Assembly (NCBI RefSeq): GCF_003268675.1
Contig: NZ_CP029378.1
Coordinates: 6,758,001-6,822,000, forward strand
From: Streptomyces bacillaris
GTDB taxonomy: Bacteria; Actinomycetota; Actinomycetes; Streptomycetales; Streptomycetaceae
DNA length: 64,000 bases
Reading direction: 5' to 3'
The notes beneath the pieces were generated by a model. It saw only the letters and a list, made by a program, of their open reading frames with translations. It ran no database searches and was not told the DNA's origin. Below, one piece after another: positions 42,802-49,512 of this stretch; the first letter of the stretch is position 1, and every line of letters begins with the position of its first letter. The position numbers and the translations under genes were made by a program.

Positions 42802-43368
42802 GTGGCTTCCACGAACGACCTCAAGAACGGCCTGGTGCTCAAGCTCGACGGAGGCCAGCTCTGGTCCGTCGTCGAGTTCCAGCACGTCAAGCCCGGCAAG
42901 GGCCCCGCCTTCGTGCGCACCAAGCTCAAGAACGTGCTCTCCGGCAAGGTCGTCGACAAGACGTTCAACGCCGGCGTGAAGGTCGAGACGGCCACCATCG
43001 ACCGCCGCGACATGCAGTTCTCGTACATGGACGGCGAGTACTTCGTCTTCATGGACATGGACACGTACGACCAGCTCATGGTCGACCGCAAGGCCGTCGG
43101 CGACGCCGCCAACTTCCTGATCGAGGGCTTCACCGCCTCCGTCGCCCAGTACGAGGGCGAGGTGCTCTACGTCGAGCTGCCCGCCGCCGTCGAGCTGACC
43201 ATCCAGCACACGGACCCGGGCGTCCAGGGCGACCGCTCCACCGGCGGCACCAAGCCCGCCACCCTGGAGACCGGTTACGAGATCGGCGTGCCGCTCTTCA
43301 TCACCACCGGCGAGAAGATCAAGGTCGACACCCGCACGGGCGACTACCTCGGCCGGGTGAACAGCTAA
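42802..43368 (+). CDS. efp: Translation elongation factor P
   Basis: A 188-residue three-domain protein that helps ribosomes through polyproline stretches. The domain I loop reads HVKPGKGPAF with Lys33 at the tip. The proline-flanked loop is the type reported to work in actinobacteria without lysine modification, and no epmA/B or ymfI-like gene is seen here. GTG at 42802 has CAGGAG eleven bases upstream. nusB begins 2 bp after the stop. The need for EF-P fits the many Pro-rich proteins in this window. Confidence 0.97.
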   Translation: MASTNDLKNGLVLKLDGGQLWSVVEFQHVKPGKGPAFVRTKLKNVLSGKVVDKTFNAGVKVETATIDRRDMQFSYMDGEYFVFMDMDTYDQLMVDRKAVGDAANFLIEGFTASVAQYEGEVLYVELPAAVELTIQHTDPGVQGDRSTGGTKPATLETGYEIGVPLFITTGEKIKVDTRTGDYLGRVNS

Positions 43369-43370
43369 CC

Positions 43371-43802
43371 GTGGCTGCCCGGAACAAGGCCCGCAAGCGC
43401 GCCTTCCAGATCCTCTTCGAGGCCGACCAGCGCGGCGAGTCCGTGCGCAGTGTCCTCGCGGACTGGGTCCGGCACTCGCGGACCGACGACCGTCAGCCGC
43501 CGGTCGGTGAATTCACGATGGAACTGGTCGAGGGGTACGCGGAGTACGCGGACCGGATCGACGACCTCATCGTCACCTATGCCGTGGACTGGGAGATCGA
43601 CCGCATGCCGGTCGTCGACCGCAACATCATCCGGCTCGGCGCCTACGAGCTGATCTGGATGGACGAGACCCCGGACGCCGTGGTGATCGACGAGGCGGTC
43701 CAGCTCGCCAAGGAGTTCTCCACCGACGACTCCCCGTCGTTCGTGAACGGCCTGCTGGCCCGCTTCAAGGACCTCAAGCCGAACCTCCGCCGGGAGCAGT
43801 AG
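43371..43802 (+). CDS. nusB: Transcription antitermination factor NusB
   Basis: A 143-residue all-helical RNA-binding protein. N-terminal ARNKARKRAFQILFEADQRGE is the conserved boxA-binding Arg-rich helix. The C-terminal half keeps the DRNIIRLGAYELIWMDETP and VVIDEAVQLAKEFS motifs. It acts with NusE/S10 on rRNA operon antitermination. GTG at 43371, coupled to efp. Two hairpins follow before the convergent bldD. Confidence 0.96.
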   Translation: MAARNKARKRAFQILFEADQRGESVRSVLADWVRHSRTDDRQPPVGEFTMELVEGYAEYADRIDDLIVTYAVDWEIDRMPVVDRNIIRLGAYELIWMDETPDAVVIDEAVQLAKEFSTDDSPSFVNGLLARFKDLKPNLRREQ

Positions 43803-43841
43803 CCCGCCCCCGTGCGGGGCCGCTCCGCCACGCGCACGCCA

Positions 43842-43877
43842 CGAAGGGCCCACGGTCAGCCGACCGTGGGCCCTTCG
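43842..43877 (+). terminator. Perfect 16-bp hairpin after nusB
   Basis: CGAAGGGCCCACGGTC (43842-43857) pairs with 43862-43877 with loop AGCC, 40 bases past the nusB stop. Confidence 0.88.
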
Positions 43878-43921
43878 GCGTACCTCCGGGGAACGTCCCG
43901 GGGGAGTACGGGTCACGAAAA

Positions 43922-43963
43922 CGCCGGGTCGGCGGGGGCCCGAAGGCTCCCGCCGACCCGGCG
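43922..43963 (-). terminator. Second hairpin, on the bldD side
   Basis: CGCCGGGTCGGCGGG (43922-43936) pairs perfectly with 43949-43963, 12-base loop. It lies about 100 bases past the bldD stop and probably ends bldD transcripts. Confidence 0.75.
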
Positions 43964-44065
43964 GCACGTTTCTGCTGCGGGGCGGCGCCTCATGCGGACG
44001 CCGGTCCCAGGACTCGAAGGTCTCGGCTCTCGCCCGTGACCGTTGGCCTCGGGTCTCGCCGTTTC

Positions 44066-44566
44066 TCAGCTCTCGTCGTGGGAGACCGCGCGGCGCGCGT
44101 CCGCGTCCAGCACGCCCCAGCTGATCAGCTGCTCCGTGAGCACGGACGGCGACTGGTCGTAGATCACGGCGAGGGTGCGCAGGTCGTCCTGGCGGATCGA
44201 GAGCACCTTGCCGTTGTAGTCACCGCGCTGGCTCTGGATGGTCGCCGCGTAGCGCTGCAGCGGACCGGCCTTCTCCGGCGGGACGTGGGCGAGGCGCTCC
44301 AGGTCCAGGACGAGCTTCGGCGGCGGCTCGGCGGCCCCGCCCGGAGTCGTGCCGGGCAGCAGCTCCTGCACCGGGACCCCGTAGAAATCCGCCAGCTCGG
44401 CGAGGCGCTGTACGGTCACGGCACGGTCGCCGCGCTCGTACGAACCGACCACGACGGCCTTCCAGCGACCCTGTGACTTCTCCTCCACGCCGTGGAGGGA
44501 GAGGCCCTGCTGGGTGCGGATGGCACGGAGTTTGGCCCCGAGCTGTTTTGCGTATTCGCTGGACAT
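44066..44566 (-). CDS. bldD: Developmental master regulator BldD
   Basis: A 166-residue repressor of sporulation genes. Residues 1-75 are an XRE-type HTH domain (AKLRAIRTQQGLSLHGVEEK...VGSYERGDRAVTVQRLAELAD). The C-terminal domain carries the full tetrameric c-di-GMP-binding signature: R114-G-D116, then eight residues, R125-Q-D-D128. In S. coelicolor and S. venezuelae c-di-GMP dimerises BldD and keeps vegetative growth on. Start ATG (44566). It is divergent from pyrR and convergent with nusB. A perfect BldD box sits in its own promoter, predicting autorepression. Confidence 0.97.
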   Translation of the reverse strand: MSSEYAKQLGAKLRAIRTQQGLSLHGVEEKSQGRWKAVVVGSYERGDRAVTVQRLAELADFYGVPVQELLPGTTPGGAAEPPPKLVLDLERLAHVPPEKAGPLQRYAATIQSQRGDYNGKVLSIRQDDLRTLAVIYDQSPSVLTEQLISWGVLDADARRAVSHDES

Positions 44567-44626
44567 ATGGCTCCCCGGACGCTGGAACAGTGTGCGGCTC
44601 CGCCGCGTGGCTGGTAACTCACTGTG

Positions 44627-44656
44627 AGGTTACGCAGCGTTACTTGGCTGCGTCAA
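44627..44656 (-). promoter_or_regulatory. bldD promoter
   Basis: On the minus strand TTGACG (44651-44656) and TAACCT (44627-44632) are separated by 18 bp, a good vegetative promoter. It lies about 60 bp before the bldD ATG. Confidence 0.65.
44629..44643. promoter_or_regulatory. BldD box in the bldD promoter
   Basis: GTTACGCAGCGTTAC is a 15-bp dyad that fits the BldD consensus NTNACNCWGNGTNAN at every fixed position. It overlaps the -10 and the spacer of the bldD promoter, as expected for autorepression. The pyrR start is 146 bp to the other side. Confidence 0.8.
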
Positions 44657-44740
44657 GCCGAATGGGCCGGACCCGGTACCTGCAGGGGGCGGGGCCAGGG
44701 CCTCACGCAAGCCCTGATACCGTGGATGACGTAATTTCGA

Positions 44741-44778
44741 CGTCCTTTAAGGTCCGTCCCGTGAGGCGGAGAAGGAGG
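44741..44778 (+). promoter_or_regulatory. PyrR-binding RNA hairpin over the pyrR ribosome-binding site
   Basis: TCCTT (44743-44747) pairs with AAGGA (44772-44776) and CCG (44754-44756) with CGG (44767-44769), capped by loop TCCCGTGAGG. This is the actinobacterial PyrR element as I know it. The 3' arm is the AAGGAGG Shine-Dalgarno of pyrR, so UMP-bound PyrR would block translation rather than cause termination. No U-run terminator is present. Confidence 0.75.
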
Positions 44779-44788
44779 TCCGTTTCTT

Positions 44789-45373
44789 ATGGACGCACAG
44801 CACGACGACACCGGCAACGCGGCACGCCCCGTTCTCGAGGCCCCCGACATCGCCCGTGTTCTGACCCGTATCGCCCACGAGATCGTCGAACGCGCCAAGG
44901 GCGCCGGCGACGTGGTGCTGCTCGGCATCCCGACGCGGGGCGTCTTCCTCGCCCGCCGGCTCGCCGACAAACTCGAGGAGATCACCGGCCGGAAGATGCC
45001 GGTAGGCTCCCTCGACATCACCATGTACCGCGACGACCTGCGGCTGCGCCCCGCCCGGGCCCTGGCCCGTACCGACATCCCCGGCGAGGGCATCGAGGGG
45101 AAGCTGGTCGTCCTCGTCGACGACGTGCTCTTCTCCGGCCGCACGATCCGCGCCGCGCTCGACGCGCTCGGCGACATCGGCCGCCCGCGCGCCGTGCAGC
45201 TCGCGGTCCTCGTCGACCGCGGTCACCGCGAACTCCCGATCCGCGCCGACTACGTCGGCAAGAACCTCCCCACGTCGCTGCGGGAGACGGTCAAGGTCCA
45301 GCTCGCCGAGGAGGACGGCCGCGACGCCGTGCTGCTCGGTGTCCAGCAGGCCGCGCCCGCGGACGAGCAGTAG
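44789..45373 (+). CDS. pyrR: Bifunctional pyr operon regulator / uracil phosphoribosyltransferase PyrR
   Basis: A 194-residue PRTase-fold RNA-binding protein. The PRPP motif VVLVDDVLFSGRTIRAAL is intact. Conserved basic residues in GRKMPVGSLDITMYRDDL and GHRELPIRADYVGKN suit RNA binding. It senses UMP/PRPP and represses its own operon through the leader hairpin just upstream. ATG at 44789 with AAGGAGG ten bases upstream. First gene of an eight-gene UMP operon. Confidence 0.96.
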   Translation: MDAQHDDTGNAARPVLEAPDIARVLTRIAHEIVERAKGAGDVVLLGIPTRGVFLARRLADKLEEITGRKMPVGSLDITMYRDDLRLRPARALARTDIPGEGIEGKLVVLVDDVLFSGRTIRAALDALGDIGRPRAVQLAVLVDRGHRELPIRADYVGKNLPTSLRETVKVQLAEEDGRDAVLLGVQQAAPADEQ

Positions 45374-45468
45374 CCCCACGACCCGCCGTACGCCCTTCCG
45401 GGGGACGTACGTCCGCTCCTGCGCGCCCGTATGCCTTCAACCCTCCTCCAGCCACCGGAGAACCCCAG

Positions 45469-46506
45469 ATGAAGCGCCACCTCATCTCGGCCGCCGACCT
45501 CACCCGCGACGACGCCGTCCTGATCCTCGACACCGCCGAGGAGATGGCCCGGGTCGCGGACCGGCCGATCAAGAAGCTCCCGACCCTGCGCGGCCGTACC
45601 GTCGTCAACCTCTTCTTCGAGGACTCGACCCGGACCCGCATCTCCTTCGAGGCCGCCGCCAAGCGGCTCTCCGCCGACGTCATCAACTTCTCCGCCAAGG
45701 GCTCCTCCGTCTCCAAGGGCGAGTCCCTGAAGGACACCGCGCTGACCCTGGAGGCGATGGGCGCCGACGCCGTCGTCATCCGGCACGGCTCCTCCGGCGC
45801 CCCCTACCGCCTCGCCACCTCCGGCTGGATCGACGGGGCCGTGGTCAACGCCGGCGACGGCACCCACGAGCACCCCACCCAGGCCCTGCTGGACGCCTTC
45901 ACCATGCGCCGCCGCCTCGTCGGGGCCGACACCGGTCTCGGCCGGGACCTGGAAGGCCGCCGCATCACGATCGTCGGCGACATCCTGCACAGCCGCGTCG
46001 CCCGCTCCAACGTCCACCTGCTCACCACCCTGGGCGCCCACGTCACCCTGGTGGCCCCGCCCACCCTGGTGCCCGTCGGCGTCGAACAGTGGCCCTGCGA
46101 CGTCAGCTACAGCCTGGACGACGTGCTGGCGAAGTCCGATGCGGTGATGATGCTGCGTGTGCAGCGCGAACGGATGAACGCCGCCTACTTCCCGACCGAG
46201 CGCGAGTACTCCCGCCGCTACGGCCTCGACGGCCTGCGCATGGCCAAGATGCCCGAGCACGCCATCGTCATGCACCCCGGCCCGATGGTCCGGGGCATGG
46301 AGATCACCGCCGAGGTGGCCGACTCCGACCGCTGCACGGTCGTCGAGCAGGTCGCCAACGGCGTCTCCATCCGGATGGCCGTCCTCTACCTGCTGCTCGG
46401 CGGCTCCGACACCGCCCTGTCGGCCCCCGCCCGTCCCGAAGGCTCTGCCCGTCCCGAGAGCCCTGCCCGTACCGAGGCCCCCGCCCGTACCGAGGAGACC
46501 AAGTAA
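45469..46506 (+). CDS. pyrB: Aspartate carbamoyltransferase catalytic subunit
   Basis: A 345-residue transferase joining carbamoyl phosphate and aspartate. The carbamoyl-phosphate motif FFEDSTRTRISFE, the 80s-type SVSKGESLKDT loop, HPTQALLD and aspartate-binding residues MVLRVQRER-like (MMLRVQRERM) and HPGPM are present. No pyrI regulatory subunit gene is nearby. The last 30 residues are an extra tail of ARPEGSARPESPARTE repeats. ATG at 45469 after a 95-bp gap; pyrC follows 2 bp later. Confidence 0.96.
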   Translation: MKRHLISAADLTRDDAVLILDTAEEMARVADRPIKKLPTLRGRTVVNLFFEDSTRTRISFEAAAKRLSADVINFSAKGSSVSKGESLKDTALTLEAMGADAVVIRHGSSGAPYRLATSGWIDGAVVNAGDGTHEHPTQALLDAFTMRRRLVGADTGLGRDLEGRRITIVGDILHSRVARSNVHLLTTLGAHVTLVAPPTLVPVGVEQWPCDVSYSLDDVLAKSDAVMMLRVQRERMNAAYFPTEREYSRRYGLDGLRMAKMPEHAIVMHPGPMVRGMEITAEVADSDRCTVVEQVANGVSIRMAVLYLLLGGSDTALSAPARPEGSARPESPARTEAPARTEETK

Positions 46507-46508
46507 CC

Positions 46509-47798
46509 ATGAGCAAGATCCTTATCCGCGGTGCGCGCATCCTCGGCGGTGAGCCGCAGGACGTGCTGATCGACGGCGAGACCGTCGCCGAGGTCGGCAC
46601 CGGCATCGAGGCCCCGGACGGCGCCACCGTCATCGAGGCGGCCGGCCAGATCCTGCTGCCGGGCCTCGTCGACCTCCACACCCACCTGCGCGAGCCCGGC
46701 CGCGAGGACTCCGAGACCGTCCTCACCGGTACCAAGGCCGCGGCGGCCGGTGGCTTCACCGCCGTCCACGCCATGGCCAACACCTTCCCCGTGGCCGACA
46801 CCGCCGGTGTCGTCGAGCAGGTCTGGCGCCTGGGCAAGGAGTCCGGCTACTGCGACGTCCAGCCCGTCGGCGCCGTCACCGTCGGCCTGGAGGGCAAGAA
46901 GCTCGCGGAACTCGGCGCGATGCACGACTCGGCCGCGGGGGTGAAGGTCTTCTCCGACGACGGCAAGTGCGTCGACGACGCGGTGATCATGCGCCGCGCC
47001 CTGGAGTACGTGAAGGCCTTCGACGGCGTCGTCGCCCAGCACGCCCAGGAGCCCCGCCTCACCGAGGGCGCCCAGATGAACGAGGGCATCGTCTCCGCCG
47101 AACTCGGCCTCGGCGGCTGGCCCGCCGTCGCGGAGGAGTCGATCATCGCCCGCGATGTCCTCCTCGCCGCCCACGTCGGCTCCCGCGTCCACATCTGCCA
47201 CCTCTCCACCGCCGGCTCCGTGGAGATCGTCCGCTGGGCCAAGTCCAAGGGCTGGAACGTCACCGCCGAGGTCACCCCGCACCACCTCCTCCTCACGGAC
47301 GAGCTGGTCCGCACCTACAACCCCGTCTACAAGGTGAACCCGCCGCTGCGCACGGAAGCCGATGTCATGGCCCTGCGCGAGGCCCTCGCTGACGGCACCA
47401 TCGACTGCGTCGCCACCGACCACGCCCCGCACCCGCACGAGGACAAGGACTGCGAGTGGGCGGCCGCCGCCATGGGCATGGTGGGCCTGGAGACCGCGCT
47501 CTCCGTCGTCCAGCAGACGATGGTGGACACCGGTCTGCTCGACTGGGCGGGCGTCGCGGACCGCATGTCGTTCCGCCCTGCGGCCATCGGCCGGCTCGAA
47601 GGACACGGCCGTCCCGTCTCGGCGGGTGAGCCCGCCAACCTCACGCTGGTCGATCCGGCATACCGTGGAGCCGTGGACCCCGCGGGCTTCGCGTCCCGCA
47701 GCCGTAACACCCCCTACGAGGGGCGCGAGCTGCCGGGCCGCGTCACCCACACCTTCCTGCGGGGCCGTGCCACGGTCGTCGACGGGAAGCTCGCGTGA
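46509..47798 (+). CDS. pyrC: Dihydroorotase
   Basis: A 429-residue class I amidohydrolase closing carbamoyl-aspartate to dihydroorotate. Metal ligands are in DLHTHLREPG, HICHLST, TPHHL and the Asp of DCVATDHAPH. Unlike many class I enzymes the bridging-lysine region is VKVFSDDGKCV, so the carbamyl-lysine may be replaced by Asp. Stop overlaps the next GTG. Coupled to pyrB by a 2-bp gap. Confidence 0.96.
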   Translation: MSKILIRGARILGGEPQDVLIDGETVAEVGTGIEAPDGATVIEAAGQILLPGLVDLHTHLREPGREDSETVLTGTKAAAAGGFTAVHAMANTFPVADTAGVVEQVWRLGKESGYCDVQPVGAVTVGLEGKKLAELGAMHDSAAGVKVFSDDGKCVDDAVIMRRALEYVKAFDGVVAQHAQEPRLTEGAQMNEGIVSAELGLGGWPAVAEESIIARDVLLAAHVGSRVHICHLSTAGSVEIVRWAKSKGWNVTAEVTPHHLLLTDELVRTYNPVYKVNPPLRTEADVMALREALADGTIDCVATDHAPHPHEDKDCEWAAAAMGMVGLETALSVVQQTMVDTGLLDWAGVADRMSFRPAAIGRLEGHGRPVSAGEPANLTLVDPAYRGAVDPAGFASRSRNTPYEGRELPGRVTHTFLRGRATVVDGKLA

Positions 47799-48376
47799 CA
47801 ACACTGACCCCCCTGTACCTCCTGGCCGCCGAGCAGAAGTCGGCGGAAGTGACGGACTGGTCCGCCCGCATCGCCTGGGTGATCGGCCTGCTGGTCTTCA
47901 TCGCCCTCGTCTACTGGCTGATGCGCCAGGGCTGGAAATGGCGCGGACGGCTCCAGTCCGACCTGCCCGAGCTGGCGGCCACGCCCGAGGGCTTCGCCGC
48001 CGACGAGACGCTGCTGACGCTGGAGGGGCGCTACCACGCCTCCACCACGGCGGGCCAGTGGCTCGACCGGATCGTCGCCCACGGCCTCGGCACCCGCAGC
48101 CGGGTCGAGCTGAGGCTCACGGCCCGCGGCCTGGACGTCGTACGCCCCGGCGCGAGCGACTTCTTCATCCCGGCCGAGTCCCTGCGCGAGGCCCGGCTCG
48201 ACAAGGCGCTCGCCGGCAAGGTCCTCCCCGAGGGCGGCCTGCTGATCATCACCTGGGCACACGGCGAGACCCTGATCGACTCCGGCTTCCGCTCCGACCA
48301 CGCCGCCGAGCACCAGGCCTGGATCGACGCCGTCAACCACCTCACCAGCACCACTACGGAAGGCACCGCACGATGA
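47795..48376 (+). CDS. Membrane-anchored PH-like protein of the pyrimidine operon
   Basis: A 193-residue protein with one N-terminal transmembrane helix (about 24-43, RIAWVIGLLVFIALVYWLM), then a soluble domain of alternating strands ending in a helix, with a pleckstrin-homology-like pattern. I do not recognise a catalytic motif. It is inserted between pyrC and carA with overlaps at both ends (GTGA and ATGA-type), so it is translated with UMP enzymes, yet nothing shows a metabolic role. Function unknown. Confidence 0.82.
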   Translation: MTTLTPLYLLAAEQKSAEVTDWSARIAWVIGLLVFIALVYWLMRQGWKWRGRLQSDLPELAATPEGFAADETLLTLEGRYHASTTAGQWLDRIVAHGLGTRSRVELRLTARGLDVVRPGASDFFIPAESLREARLDKALAGKVLPEGGLLIITWAHGETLIDSGFRSDHAAEHQAWIDAVNHLTSTTTEGTAR

Positions 48377-49512
48377 CGATCTCCACCCGGGGGGACCGGA
48401 CCCCCGCCGTACTCGTCCTGGAGGACGGTCGCGCCTTTCGTGGTCGTGCTTATGGGGCTGTGGGGGAGACCTTCGGTGAAGCGGTGTTCTCGACGGGGAT
48501 GACGGGTTATCAGGAGACGTTGACGGATCCGTCGTATCACCGGCAGGTGGTGGTGATGACGGCTCCGCATGTCGGGAACACCGGTGTGAATGATGAGGAT
48601 CCTGAGTCGGGTCGTATCTGGGTTTCGGGTTATGTGGTCCGTGATCCTGCGCGTAGGCCGTCCAATTGGCGCTCCCAGCGGTCGTTGGATGAGGAGTTGG
48701 CGGCGCAGGGTGTGGTCGGGATCAGTGGTGTGGACACCCGTGCCCTGACGCGTCATTTGCGGGAGCGGGGTGCGATGCGGGTGGGGATCTTCTCCGGTAA
48801 CGCGATCGCGGATGAGGGCACCTTGCTCGCCCGGGTGCGTCAGGCTCCTGAGATGGCGGGTGCGGATCTGTCGGCCGAGGTGGCGACGGAGGAGGCGTAT
48901 GTCGTTGCGGCGATCGGGGCGAAGAGGTTCACCGTTGCCGCGATCGACCTCGGTATCAAGGGGATGACGCCGCACCGGATGGCGGAGCGGGGCATCGAGG
49001 TGCATGTGCTGCCCGCGACGGCCACCTTGGAGGATGTGTACGCGGTGGAGCCGGATGGGGTGTTCTTCTCCAACGGTCCCGGTGACCCGTCGACCGCCGA
49101 TCACCCGGTGGCGTTGATGCGTGGTGTGCTGGAGCGCTCCACCCCGCTGTTCGGTATCTGTTTCGGTAATCAGATTCTGGGCCGGGCGCTGGGGTTTGGT
49201 ACGTACAAGTTGAAGTACGGGCATCGGGGGATCAATCAGCCGGTGCAGGACCGTACGACGGGCAAGGTCGAGGTGACCGCGCATAACCACGGCTTCGCTG
49301 TGGATGCCCCGTTGGACCGGGTGTCCGATACGGAGTTCGGCCGGGCCGAGGTTTCGCATGTGTGTCTGAACGATCAGGTGGTCGAGGGCCTGCACCTGTT
49401 GGACCGCCCGGCGTTCAGTGTGCAGTACCACCCCGAGGCGGCGGCCGGTCCCCACGATGCCGCCTACCTGTTCGACCGTTTCGTTTCTCTGATGGAGGGC
49501 CAGCGTGCCTAA
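48373..49512 (+). CDS. carA: Carbamoyl-phosphate synthase small (glutaminase) subunit
   Basis: A 379-residue subunit with the CPSase_sm N-terminal domain and a class I GATase domain. The nucleophile Cys is in LFGICFGNQILG, and the H/E pair in VQYHPEAAAGPHDA. It feeds ammonia to CarB. ATG at 48373 overlaps the previous gene. From about 48,430 onward codon use changes sharply: many T- and G-ending codons (GGT, TAT, GTG, TTG, CGT) where neighbours use C. carB starts before its stop with an 8-bp overlap. Confidence 0.96.
   Translation: MTISTRGDRTPAVLVLEDGRAFRGRAYGAVGETFGEAVFSTGMTGYQETLTDPSYHRQVVVMTAPHVGNTGVNDEDPESGRIWVSGYVVRDPARRPSNWRSQRSLDEELAAQGVVGISGVDTRALTRHLRERGAMRVGIFSGNAIADEGTLLARVRQAPEMAGADLSAEVATEEAYVVAAIGAKRFTVAAIDLGIKGMTPHRMAERGIEVHVLPATATLEDVYAVEPDGVFFSNGPGDPSTADHPVALMRGVLERSTPLFGICFGNQILGRALGFGTYKLKYGHRGINQPVQDRTTGKVEVTAHNHGFAVDAPLDRVSDTEFGRAEVSHVCLNDQVVEGLHLLDRPAFSVQYHPEAAAGPHDAAYLFDRFVSLMEGQRA

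Noticed and set aside
44741..44778. Bacillus-type transcription attenuation at pyrR
   Set aside because: There is no terminator with U-run after the PyrR hairpin; the hairpin instead covers the ribosome-binding site.
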